DNA of 64,000 bases from Chlorophyllum brunneum (Eukaryota > Basidiomycota > Agaricomycetes > Agaricales > Agaricaceae), in assembly GCA_963576785.1 (NCBI GenBank), contig OY756143.1:434001-498000 (forward strand), given 5' to 3'. The notes beneath the pieces were generated by a model that made no database searches, was not told the DNA's origin, and was given only the letters and a program-made list of their open reading frames with translations. Positions 45,333-55,922 of this stretch are shown piece after piece (within the stretch, counting starts at the first letter, position 1; each line of letters starts with the position of its first letter). Made by a program: the position numbers and the translations under genes.

Positions 45333-45626
45333 TGTTACGACCTTAGTCTCTGACTCAGGTTGCAAGCCTTTGGATAAAGGAAAGGAAGTAGAGAAAGGAA
45401 GAAGGGATAATACGATTGGTAAAGTGTAAGGAATACATCAAGTATTACTACACTTTATATACTAATAGTGGCGGCTAATAATAAGGGAGACAAGTAGACA
45501 AGTCAGATAGGAGGCATAGCCTTTAGGGATGAAACAGGGGATGGAACGAGAAGTGAAACAAGTATGAGGGTATACGAGGTAATGGGTGCAAGATAGGAAT
45601 GAACGGTCTATCTATAGTTCATAACA
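45333..45626 (-). repeat. Gypsy LTR (5' LTR of the deletion derivative)
   Basis: 294 bp, TGTTACG...CATAACA. Confidence 0.92.
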
Positions 45627-45779
45627 AGTTGTACACTGCACATGTTGATTGATGGGCAGGGTGCCCAGGATGCTAAGCTATAGGATATGGTCATGAAGGT
45701 GAGCTCTTTTGAATGATTCAGCATGGGAGTCACCCCAACCACATGTCAGATTTTGGATGGAACAGCTTCAAATTTTCTC

Positions 45780-46808
45780 ATACATTTAGGAGTATCTGAG
45801 AAGTGACTGAAAGAAGATGAAATTGCTTCACTCTCTGATGATACCTATCATATTAAAACAGAACTTGAAGAACTCAGAGATACTGTTTATTTTGAGCAAA
45901 AGAAAATGGAAGTAATGTATAGATGATGATGTGCTGATTTGGTAAGTTTGGTGGCTATCCCTGTTATTTACTCATTAATGTTCTCTCAGAACATGCAGGT
46001 ACAAGGATTACATAACCTCCTAGAACATGTCTCTCAGCATGTTGACCATTTGAAGAAATGGATGGATGGACATAACCAAACCATCAATGAATTCAAAAGT
46101 AGACTCACCTTACTTTTCGATAAGTCGCACACAATTGAATCTTGTATTGATCAGCTGAACATTGAATTATTCTCAAAGAAGAATGATCACCAGGAGCCAG
46201 GAGTCATTCCAACTTACCTCATAGAACTCATTGATGCTGGCACTCTGCATTTCCAGTTGCTTCATGAAAATCTTCATACCCACATTGACAGACTTGTCAT
46301 CACTTCTGTTCAAGTGGAACATTACTCAGTTCAAAAGCTCAAGGAATTTGAGAAAGAACTCAAAAGTTTGCAAATGGAGGTGTCAATCCTGGCACAAAAT
46401 GACTGGATGTTCTGCAGAGACAAAAGACTTTTGTAGGTAAATGGTGCTAATTCTAGGTTTTTGGTCCCCTACTGACTATAAAATTAGAGGAGCTGAATGG
46501 CCTAGAAAGAATGCAAGTTCAGAAAGGGCTTGAATATGCAGGTATAGTGAATGAAAAAGTCCCTCTTTTCTATGATGGACCTGCAGTGAGTACCATTCCC
46601 CAGGCATTGTTGCCAGGTCTGATGTTACATCCCAAGGATTGCTCAAACCTCCACAGGATGATTTCAGGGCAATGCAGGCCAAACCTCTTGTCCTCAACTC
46701 CATCATGAATTGTATTCTGAGCCTCTACTACTATTATTCATGTTGTCTCATCACTATTGTGATTCCCATCCTGGCTTCTATTTTCTGGGCCATACTTATT
46801 GACTAGCA
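45780..46808 (+). pseudogene. Coiled-coil protein remnant with C-terminal membrane anchor
   Basis: One frame runs from about 45,810 (DDTYHIKTELEELRDTVY) through two adjacent TGA codons (45,925-45,930) to 46,436. It has a helical, heptad-like composition (LLEHVSQHVDHLKKW, VQKLKEFEKELKSLQMEV). Possible introns then lead to FRAMQAKPLVLN and a hydrophobic C-terminal segment LITIVIPILASIFWAILID ending in TAG at 46,806-46,808. The membrane-tail layout resembles the remnant at 37,434-38,507. Function is unknown; the double TGA suggests decay. Confidence 0.45.
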
Positions 46809-46906
46809 GTATGTATACTAGTATTATCCTCCATCATTGTTTGGGATTGTTCGGAAAGATGCTTGAGTAAATACAAAGGATGTATGCACAATTTAGGATA
46901 AACTGC

Positions 46907-46920
46907 AACTGTTGCTAGCT
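46907..46920 (+). repeat. Target-site duplication of LINE4, left copy
   Basis: AACTGTTGCTAGCT is repeated at 51,272-51,285 directly after the poly(A). Confidence 0.88.
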
Positions 46921-47002
46921 CCCCTTCTTTGACTCATACCACCATCATTGATTTGTGAAACTTGATTATACGGTACAAGTCTATAGTACAAAGGACACAT
47001 TT

Positions 47003-48197
47003 ATGCCTGCATTATGCTTGAATCTCTCTCCAAGAGAGACTACGCCTGACGGTGACAGGGAAGTCTTCGGGAACACACCACATGTTCCAGCCCCCTCCAT
47101 CTTTGCAGCCTCTCCAGCTCTGCCCCCTCCAGGCATCCTATTCCCTAGAACACCATCTGCACCTAGGCCGTTCGTCCCCACCGATCAGGCCTACAGCAAC
47201 ATGATTCCCCCGTTGGTCCTCAGCAGAAGATCGACCACACCTCCGATGTCCTCGGCATCCCTCTCTGGCAATAGAGAGAAAACAATCCATCGAGCTTCTA
47301 AATGGGTAAGGCCAGAGGGCGACCAATACTACTCAGGGAAAGACTGGGCAGACCAGGTTGAAGAAGAGCTGGAACCCAAAGTCTAACAAGAAGATGTGGA
47401 ACGGGAGGATGCTCCTGAAGAATTCTACGATGATGTAGTAAGGGAGGTAGGTAAGATCTCAGAGTGGGTCAAAGCCTGCAGCACCTTCAACATGAGCAGC
47501 GACAAAGGCCTCGCTTTTGGACGGGCCTTCACAGAACTAACGGGGACCTTGATGAAGGCGGGATGGCTTAAGGTTGCCGTCGATGAGAAGAAGAATGACC
47601 TCCACAGTTGGTTGGGGGTCAATTTTGGTAAGATCATTGTCTGTGCTGAGGAAACCCCCCAGCCGGATGTTTCTCCCCTCCACTGCGTAGCCCCCCAAAG
47701 CTCCACACGCAAATCTGACGATGTCTGCATGGAGGTCGTCGAGCACATTGTCACTCCAGGTATCACCGATGGCAATGAAGTCACTCATTCGGGTATCTCC
47801 GATGATGACGTGCAGATGATTACCAAGGCGCAATTCGAGACCATCATCAACAACAAGAAGCATGGGGGCTGGAAGCCCAAAGGAGTGGCCATGAAGACCG
47901 CTAACGCCAGACAGAAGACGTCCAAAACCCCCACCCCTGCCCCTCCCATTGTGCCTGCCAAGGCCACTAAAACCCTAGTGTCTCAACCTAGTGCCAATGA
48001 TGCCAAGAAACCCTAGGAAGAAACAAAGACTTCCTACGCCACAGCTGCGGCAAAAAAGGGTAACAATGCTGCTCCTGCCGTTGCCCCTTCTACAAACACC
48101 TGGGACCCTCTCAAACTCTTGGAGTTTGCGAGCAAATTCCTGGAATTGTCCAATAAGAAGATAGTAGCAATGTACAATGCTGCTTTCTCCTCCTCCT
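47003..48197 (+). pseudogene. LINE4 ORF1, interrupted
   Basis: The ATG at 47,003 aligns with LINE1 ORF1 Met (15,631); NLSPRETTPDGDREVFGNT matches NLSPREPTPNGEGEIFGNT. TAA at 47,384-47,386 and TAG at 48,014-48,016 interrupt it. The gypsy C LTR cuts it at 48,198, within LEFASKFLELSNKKIVAMY. Confidence 0.88.
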
Positions 48198-48491
48198 TGT
48201 TACGAACTATAGATAGACCGTTCATTCCTATCTTGTGCCTATTACCTCGTGTACCCTCACACCTGTTTCACGCCTCGTTCCATCTCCTGTTTCATCCCTA
48301 AAGGCTATGCCTCCTATCTGACTCGTCTACTTGTCTCCCTTATTATTAGCCGCCACTATTAGTATATAAAGTGTAGTAATACTTGATGTATTCCTTACAC
48401 TTTACCAATCGTATCATCCCTTCTTCCTTTCTCTACTTCCTTTCCTTTATCCAAAGGCTTGCAACCTGAGTCAGAGACTAAGGTCGTAACA
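48198..48491 (+). repeat. Gypsy C 5' LTR
   Basis: 294 bp, TGTTACG...CGTAACA; TATATAAA at 48,363-48,370; self-primer segment ACACTTTACCAA at 48,397-48,408. Confidence 0.94.
48363..48370 (+). promoter_or_regulatory. Gypsy LTR TATA box
   Basis: TATATAAA lies 34 nt upstream of the self-primer segment (48,397), placing the likely mRNA 5' end at or just before that segment. The arrangement is repeated in all LTRs of the family here. Confidence 0.7.
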
Positions 48492-48492
48492 T

Positions 48493-48504
48493 TTGGTAAA
48501 GTGT
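48493..48504 (+). other. Gypsy C primer-binding site (self-complementary)
   Basis: TTGGTAAAGTGT is the exact reverse complement of ACACTTTACCAA (48,397-48,408) in the LTR, starting 2 nt after the LTR. Confidence 0.85.
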
Positions 48505-48584
48505 CATTCAACTCACCTTGCAAGAGAGGTGCCACTATTTGTAGCTAGGCTTGGAATAATAGCCTCCGACCAGGACAACAGTAT

Positions 48585-49823
48585 ATGAGCAGCAGTAGCT
48601 CATCGAGAACACCGAGAAGACACAGAGCTCCGAGACCAACAGACATCCAGGGTTCACCTATAGCAACAGGATCTAAACGATCAACAGAATCAGAAATCCC
48701 TGAAGGCCTTAAACGGCAGAAATCCGAACACAGCGTAGACAAAAGTACAGCTCTATTTGAAACCGAATTCGACATAGAAGTCGCCGAGAACACATCCGAT
48801 ATAGATATCACCGAGACCTACGAGAAAGAATCCGAGCACAGCACAGACAAAGAACCAGCTCCATTTGAAGAAGAAATCGACACAGAAGTCGCCGACGCCA
48901 CAGCCGATATAGAAATCGCCAAGACCCACGAACACAGCAAACCAGAGACAGAACCAGAAATGACAGAAGAAGTCAACGTCCCAAAGAACCTAGCTCAAGA
49001 GCCAGGATATTTTAATGGAGACAGAACCCAATTTGACAACTGGTGGAGAGCAATATCCCTATGGTTAATGTTCAACAAGATAGACGAAGAAGAACAGAAG
49101 ATAGTGGCAATTTTAGCAAGAATAAAAGGAGGACTAGCAGGTCCATACGCCAATATGCAGCTACAAGCCATCCAAAACAAAAAGACACCAGATTGGGATG
49201 ACTTTACAAAGGAAATAGAAGCCACATTTTCCTTGGGAAATAGGAAAGCCATAGCAGAAGGAGAAATTGAGACGTTCAAACAAGGAAAGAGGAACACGGC
49301 AGACTTCTTGATCAAGTTCGAGGCACTGAAAGCCCAAGCAGGGACAGACAACACCCACGCAATATTCCTTCTCAAACGCCACACCAGAGCAGATATCATT
49401 CGAACAATAGTAGGCTACCCGACAACCTCCGTCCCAACGATATACACCAAGTGGAAAACCACCATCCTCGCAGTAGGACAAGGATACGAGGCAACGGACA
49501 TCACCCGAGGAGATATCAGAACCACAACCGGAGTTACTTATGGAGGTAGAGGACAACCCATGGAGATAGGAAGACAAAGGGTGGACACCGATCAAAATGG
49601 AAAACCGAGGTGCTACAATTGCAACCTCTATGGGCATATTGCCAAATACTGCAGGAAGAAGACGAAAGTCACATACACCAAGATAACGTGTTACAATTGT
49701 GGCAAACAGGGCCACATCTCAAAGAACTGCCGGGCGCCCAAGAAAGCGCATATCAGAGAGATTAACGAGGACAATGAACAAGAAATGGAGGAGAAAGAGG
49801 ATTTTGTCGAAGGCTCCGAGTAG
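48585..49823 (+). CDS. gag: Gypsy C Gag, 412 aa, intact
   Basis: Same architecture as gypsy A Gag: acidic N-terminus, capsid-like WWRAISLWLMFNK region, knuckles CYNCNLYGHIAKYC and CYNCGKQGHISKNC. Fully open. The pol frame overlaps the 3' end in the -1 register (the codons covering GTCGAAGGCTCC read CGA AGG CTC in pol). Confidence 0.94.
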   Translation: MSSSSSSRTPRRHRAPRPTDIQGSPIATGSKRSTESEIPEGLKRQKSEHSVDKSTALFETEFDIEVAENTSDIDITETYEKESEHSTDKEPAPFEEEIDTEVADATADIEIAKTHEHSKPETEPEMTEEVNVPKNLAQEPGYFNGDRTQFDNWWRAISLWLMFNKIDEEEQKIVAILARIKGGLAGPYANMQLQAIQNKKTPDWDDFTKEIEATFSLGNRKAIAEGEIETFKQGKRNTADFLIKFEALKAQAGTDNTHAIFLLKRHTRADIIRTIVGYPTTSVPTIYTKWKTTILAVGQGYEATDITRGDIRTTTGVTYGGRGQPMEIGRQRVDTDQNGKPRCYNCNLYGHIAKYCRKKTKVTYTKITCYNCGKQGHISKNCRAPKKAHIREINEDNEQEMEEKEDFVEGSE

Positions 49824-50678
49824 GCGCAAACCCGCAAGCCAATAAACCTAGAGTTTCTGTTTTACCCCACAATAGACGATATGTGATTCCCCAAAAACGA
49901 AACTCTACGTGCGAACTTCTCCTCGACTCAACAATCCAGACAAGAAAAGGACGCAGACAAATCACAACCCTTGTAGACTCCGGATGCACCCACACGTGCA
50001 TAGCACAACGAACGGTAGACAAAGAACAGATTCCAACTAAACCCCTGGAAACCCCGATCAGGGTAATCAATGCCGACGGAACAGAAAACAAAAAAGGAGA
50101 AATAACGGACAAAGCACAACTGGTATTAAACAACGGCAACCATACAGAACAAATCGACGCTCTAGTAACACAATTGGAAAGTGCGGACTTATATCTCGGA
50201 CACGACTGGCTGGTCAAGCATAACCCGGAGATCGATTGGAACAATCACGTCATACGATTCACCAGATGCCCAGATGATTGCAAAATATCACATAGTGACA
50301 TACGGTTCAATGAGAGAATACGGACAATCAGAGAACACATTGAAGAGAAAAAGGCAGACCAGACGAACAATGAAGATCTACCACCATACCTCCAACGATA
50401 CACCCACCTATTCAACAAGAAAAACTTTGACAAACTACCCGAACACATGGTATGGGACCACGAGATAAATCTGTCCGAAGACGCACCCCCGGTATTACAG
50501 TCCAAGGTCTACCCAATGACAATAACAGAGAAGCAGGAACTACAGAAATTCCTCGACGAAAACCTCGCCTCAGGACGAATCAGACCATCACAATCCCCCT
50601 ACGCCACCCCATGCTTCTTCATACCAAAGAAGGACGGAACAAAACGCCTGGTACAGGATTACAAAAAGCTGAATGAAC
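49824..50678 (+). pseudogene. pol: Gypsy C pol, N-terminal third (protease and RT start), truncated
   Basis: Open from inside gag through RVSVLPHNRRYVIPQ to the aspartic protease (TTLVDSGCTHTCI) and the RT start (SPYATPCFFIPKKDGTKRLVQDYKKLNE). It then runs into the inverted LTR tip and stops at 50,696-50,698. The position of the ATG seen in gypsy A and D (IPQK) is GTG here, so initiation at that codon is not required, in line with frameshifting from gag. Confidence 0.88.
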
Positions 50679-50700
50679 GGTCTATCTATAGTTCGTAACA

Positions 50701-51271
50701 GCTTCCCTCTGGAACCTGACTGCCCTCGTATCTGTGCCAGGTCAATACCCCCACTACATCGTCATCAAGTCCAAAGGAGGTTTGGGTCTGCATCTGCGTA
50801 AATCCTCTTCTTTTTCCCCTTGTTCTTATGCTTTCCCGGTTATGGACTTCAACTCCATTTCTCTATCTCCCCCTTTTCCTGCTTGTCTACTATTTTATAT
50901 ATAGTTTTCTTTCAAAAATCCATTTTTCCTGTGGTGCCTGGGCAAATGCCCTCCCACACACTAGTACCATTTGTTGTTCCCCCTTGTGATTGTGAGTCGG
51001 TAGTTTCTTTCTATCAATTTCTCCCTCTCACTCTCTATCTCTCCGAATCCCTTCTCTTCCTTTTCTCGCTGAACAACTTAGGTACCAAACATCTCTCTAG
51101 TGTATGCACTAGATGGCGTCAAGTCTCGTGGGGTTTGTTTACTTTTAGTTTACTTTCCTTGCTCCAAACATTCTGTATGTTCTGCCTTTGTATGTATGTA
51201 CATGCGGACTGCATTCGAGCACTGCTATACAAATTGTTGATTAAAAGAAAAAAAAAAAAAAAAAAAAAAAA
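50701..51271 (+). mobile_element. LINE4 3' end with poly(A)
   Basis: It matches the LINE2 3' region from about 55,340 onward (CCTCGTATC...GGTTTGGGTCTGC). It ends in an A tract overlapping the target duplication. No coding domain remains. Confidence 0.9.
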
Positions 51272-51285
51272 AACTGTTGCTAGCT

Positions 51286-52812
51286 GACAACTACCCTGCA
51301 GATGGCAATCCCTACACTTGATAACACAATGTGAAATTTTGATATGTGGGTACAATGAATTATATATAATTCATTGTACCTACATATTATATAGTTAATG
51401 CCTATGTCTGGGTGTCAAAGAGGGAACAATGGCCCTTGCCATTGTTTTCTTTTCTCTTACTGATAGTTACCAGGAAATAGGATATATAAACCTCAGTGCC
51501 CTTGAAAAGGTGGTGTATCACATTCTTTGATATCAAGGCACATCTTCCAAAAGTTTCAGACAGCTTTACAACTTAATTCAACCCAAACCCAAGAGCCCAG
51601 GTCTCTACCAATGCCTGTTGATCCCAATGACTCGAGTCCAGACCCCTATCCCCTGGACATGGACCCCTACATTGGAGCAATGCATAGACAATTCAAGGAG
51701 AGGTTGACTGTTCTAGCACAGTTTCAGGACCCATCATCTGGGTAAGTAACGTAGTCTTTTACACAAGAAATTCCCCAGTCACTTTCCCCAGTCACTGCCA
51801 GCCTTTCATCTGCCCTAGAGTTAGAATTTCTCAAGCCACTGGTAAGTGGCAGTCAGCTTCCTATCAGTGCACCCCTGATGGAGATTGATACCCCTATGTA
51901 CGTTTGACGAGGATATATTTTCCACCTCTATTCTCAGGAGGTCTCCAATAGCCACACCAAGCTGAGCATCTTGAGACAACCAAGATCTTGCTCTAATGAT
52001 CAAGCTGAGGAAAAGAGTGTTGCAGAAGTTCTCATGGATGTGACTTCTTTTGATGGGATAAGGGATACAGGCAGCAATAGTGTGTACTCAACTCTACATG
52101 ACAGAAATACAATCTTATTTCAGCATATGGCTAGTCGGACCTCAGACATTGATCAACCTTGAACTGCCAAATGCTCTCACCTGCCCTGGAGATAGGCTTG
52201 ACCAAAGAACAGAGCACAGCTCTGGAATTTCAGATAGGAGTCTTTCCTTGTTCTATGAGGAAATAGCTTATACCTTGTAGCCGGGGTCACTTCCATTCAG
52301 CCTGCCAGTGGCGGTCAACCCACAGCCTAGAGCCCGGGGTCTGGTAAGCTATGCTCACTCTATTCTCAAGCCTGTCTAAACCCATTTCATTACTAGTAGA
52401 GGCCATAATAGAGTTCCACCCCACAGCCAAAGTACATAGACTTCAGTGTGGAGAATTAGAGCCTCTGGTTTCTCCTCCTGGTGCCTCTGATGCCAAGTCG
52501 AGTCATGAAGTGAATTTCAATCATGTAGAATCCATTTCCCTGAATACTATGGGATATCAGAACAGTGGTATATTTTCTTTTATTCAGGTACCTTCAGATC
52601 CCTCTCTGAAACCAGACCAAAGGCATACAGCTACTTCTTCATAGCTCATAGCACATGGACACTGAAAATGATAGTGTTCTGAATGAATGAGGTATGTGAT
52701 GAGATTCCTATCAGAAAACCCTCAGACATGCCAACTCTATTGTTAGTTGTCCCCTATGATTCAACTCCCACAAACCTCACTTCACCAAGGGCTTCTGCCC
52801 ATCCTGAGGGTC
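51286..52812. other. Host-like low-coding stretch
   Basis: No recognised gene. Short open segments (51,527-51,745; 52,351-52,644) have protein-like composition and GTAAGT-like donors nearby, and may be exons of a decayed gene, but no family is recognised. After removal of the LINEs this is continuous with 45,627-46,906 and 55,923-59,759. Confidence 0.4.
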
Positions 52813-52827
52813 AATCAGTCCAAATCA
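52813..52827 (+). repeat. Target-site duplication of LINE2, left copy
   Basis: AATCAGTCCAAATCA is repeated exactly at 55,908-55,922. Confidence 0.93.
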
Positions 52828-55800
52828 TACCTCGAATTCTTCCTCCCCCGGTACCAACCATATTTCCTGGTCCCATCTTAAGCAGATCGTCACCGATGAA
52901 ACTTGCACCAGTCTCTTCCTCAAAATCAGCAGTGCATGTCTGAACATCGGACATTGGCCTACGCACTTTAAGAAGTCAATGTCGGTGATCATTCCCAAAC
53001 CCAACAAACCCGACTACTCCACTCCAAAGGCATTCAGACCAATTGTCCTCCTCAACACGTTTGGCAAACTAATCGAGAAGATGCTCGCCAAACAACTCCA
53101 ATTCGAGGCAGTGAAATTCAAAGTTCTCCACCCTCACCAACTGGGAGCTATCTACCAACGGTCTACCGAGGACGTGGGTCTCTTCCTAACACATATCATC
53201 CGGGGAGCTTGGATGAAGAAGAAGAAGACATCGGTGCTCGCATTCGATGTGGCCCAATTTTTCCCCTCCCTCAATCACGACCTCCTTATCGACATACTAA
53301 GACAACAAGGATTCCCCCCCCAAATTGCAGCATTCTTCAACAACTATCTCAAAGAATGCCACACAACTTACCAGTGGAATAACAAAACCTCCCCGGAGTT
53401 CGACACAGCGGTGGGAGTAGGGCAAGGCTCGGCCCTTAGCCCTATTCTCTCCGCTTTATTCCTCGCCCCCCTCCTTCACATCTTCGACATATGTATGGAG
53501 GATCACTGCGGCAGGTGGGACTTTGATGTCCTATCTTTTGTAGATGATGGCACTTTAGTCGCGCAATCCCCATCCCTGGAACGGAATGTCGAAATATTAC
53601 AACACATGTACCACGAAATGGAGCAGCTCATGAATGAATTTGGCCTGGAAATTGAACATGGCAAGTCCGAGATCTTCCACTTTATGCATGCAAGACAGAA
53701 CTCGAATCCCTCTATCGATTTGGGATCACCACCATTCACAGGTTGCAACCCCCTCAAACTGAAGACCCATTGGAGGTACCTCGGCTTCTACTTTGACCGG
53801 ACGTTGACCTTCAAGGAACACGTTCGATACTACTCCGCCAAAGCGATATCCATGATCAAGGTGATGAAAATGCTAGGGAACTCCGTTAGAGGCCTGTCCC
53901 CCAGCAACAAAAGACTACTATACTGTTCGTGTGTAGTACTGGTTGCAACATATGGATACCGACTCTGGTTTCATGATAGGTCTCGTACCAAAGGGACTTG
54001 TGAAGTCCTCAACAAGATGCAGCGAAGTGCGGCGCTCTGGATTACTGGGGCATTCCAGACTTCTCCCACCGGCGGTGTAGAGTCCCTCGCGGGGCTCATG
54101 CCCATCAAACTCCATCTCCGAAAGTTGGCCGAACGACAAACGTTGAGGCTTCATACGTTGGACGATGAACACGCATTGGCAAGATTGACGAAAGAGTATC
54201 ATTCTTCCCCCCACCAACTTCACATCAAGAATTTCATGGAGATTCAGAAGAAGAAGACACTTGGAGCTGTGATGGATATTTTGTGCCCCACCCCCGAGAC
54301 TCGGTATATAGAACATTTCAACTCTATCTCTAAATCTCTCTGGCCAGGACGTAGGTTACTTGACCGTTTATCTACTAATGTATCTTTCACAGGATTTAAC
54401 CGGGACAACCCTCACCTCTCGAAGACACTTTGGGACGATGTTACGATGAACGCAACGATGGATGATAAATCCATCATTATTGGCATGGACGGCTCCGTCC
54501 ACCCCAACCCCAACCCACTTGCCAGCCAGTTCACGGTGGCAGCTACTATTCGACACCTAGATAGCGGAAGCTCTATCATGAAGAGGCTCGGAGGAACTAC
54601 GTCGATGGACACTGAACTGGTCACACAATACTTAGGAATCACCAAAGTACTTGCAACCGAAGAATATGACCAGGTCGAGCACATCCATGTGTTCACCGAC
54701 TCCATTACAGCCTCCCGGCTCCTACTCGATTGTTCGCCGCATTCCTGCCAGCGGCAATCCATCCTCACATCAAAGGCGCTCCTGGCTTGGTTCAACAAAT
54801 CGGACCAGTACTGCCTTTCTTTTTATCACACGCCGTTGAAGTGTAAATACGGTATACAGAAAGCCACTCACGATTGGATCCAAACAGTCGCCTGGCCTAA
54901 CTGGGGTAGAAATCACCGAGTCCCCAACTCCATGGACTACTTACACAAAAAGTCCACCGAACAGGCAGTCCATACATGGCAAGCCATGTTCGGCTTCAAG
55001 AAATACAGTGGTAGCTCCTTCCTCCACCTCCCAGTGTGAGCGAATGGGGCCTCCGCTCTACCATCGCACATCAAGTCCGGTCCCTGGATACGAGAATGCG
55101 GTTACCAGCCTCAGCTCTTCGCAAGAGTGTGTTGCACCATTTTATGCCACGCCCCAATCGGGGAGTATTGACTCCGGTTCTTCCCCAATGAGGACCTATC
55201 ATGCCACCACTGCGACAATCAAATGGTCCAGACTAGGTCGCACATCCTATATCATTGCAACTACTTTGATCATCATTTCGGCGTTGATACCATCAAGACT
55301 TTCGTCAATTTCTTGCGTCGTAACCCTACTGTGTTCAGCTTCCCCCTGGAACCTGACCGCCCTCGTATCCACACTGGGTCAATACCCCCGCTACATTGTC
55401 GTCAAGTCCAAAGGAGGTTTGGGTCTGCGCCTGCATAAATCCTTTTCTTTTTCCCTTTTTTTCTTATGCTCTCCTAGTTATGGACTTCTATTCCATTTCT
55501 CTATCTCCCTTTCCTCGCTCATCTACTATTTTATAGATAGTTTTCTTTCAAAAGTCCATTTCTCCCGTGGTGCCTGGGCAAATGCCCTCCCACACGCTAA
55601 GTACCATTTGTTGTTCCCCCTTGTGATTGTGAGTAGATAGTTTCTTTCTATCAATCTCTCTCTCTCACTCTCTCTCTTTCCGAATTCCTCTGTTCCTCTT
55701 TCTTGCTGATCAACGTAGGTACCAAACATCTCTCTAGTATACATGCTAGACGGCGTCGAGTCTCATGGGGTTAGTTTACATATAGTTTACTCTCCCTTCT

Positions 55801-55907
55801 CCGAACATTCTGTACATTCTGCCTTTGTATGTATGTACACGCGGACTGCATTCGAGCACTGCTATATAAATTGTTGATTAAAATAAAAAATAAAAAATAA
55901 AAAATAA
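52828..55907 (+). mobile_element. LINE2: 5'-truncated Tad/I-type LINE (3.1 kb)
   Basis: It starts inside ORF2 between endonuclease and RT, carries RT and RNase H and a full 3' UTR, and ends in an interrupted A-rich tail (repeats of AAATAAA, 55,880-55,907). It is flanked by an exact 15-bp target duplication. Confidence 0.95.
52829..55039 (+). pseudogene. LINE2 ORF2 C-terminal part: uninterrupted RT and RNase H
   Basis: Open from the truncation point (TSNSSSPGT) to the stop at 55,039; the first internal Met is at 52,979. RT motifs: PNKPDYSTPKAFRPIVLLN, FDVAQFFPSLNHD, GVGQGSALSPILSALF, SFVDDGTLV. RNase H: GMDGSVHPNPN, TELVTQYLG, FTDSITASRLLLD, ending SSFLHLPV. No stop codons, unlike LINE1 and LINE3. 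It lacks the endonuclease and a native start. Confidence 0.93.
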
Positions 55908-55922
55908 AATCAGTCCAAATCA

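Larger units (their letters stand above)
48198..50700 (+). mobile_element. Gypsy C: 5' LTR, gag, partial pol, ending in an inverted LTR tip
   Basis: 5' LTR 48,198-48,491, primer site 48,493-48,504, intact gag 48,585-49,823, then protease and the start of RT to about 50,678. There pol passes into a 30-bp reverse-complement LTR terminus (50,671-50,700). The junction shares GAATGAAC between pol and LTR. The rest of the element and its own 3' LTR are missing. Confidence 0.92.
46921..51271 (+). mobile_element. LINE4: LINE with its middle replaced by gypsy C material
   Basis: The 5' end (46,921-48,197) matches LINE1's 5' UTR and ORF1. The 3' end (50,701-51,271) matches the LINE 3' UTR and ends in an A run (51,248-51,273). 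A 13-14 bp target duplication flanks the whole, so it was once a complete LINE. About 4.5 kb (the rest of ORF1 and nearly all of ORF2) is absent, with gypsy C in its place. Confidence 0.88.

Noticed and set aside
38508..45626. A target-site duplication around gypsy B
   Set aside because: Left flank CAATG does not match the right flank at 44,958 (ATACC) or 45,627 (AGTTG).
50820..51287. 155-aa plus-strand frame ending in poly-lysine
   Set aside because: It is LINE 3' UTR running into the poly(A) tail.
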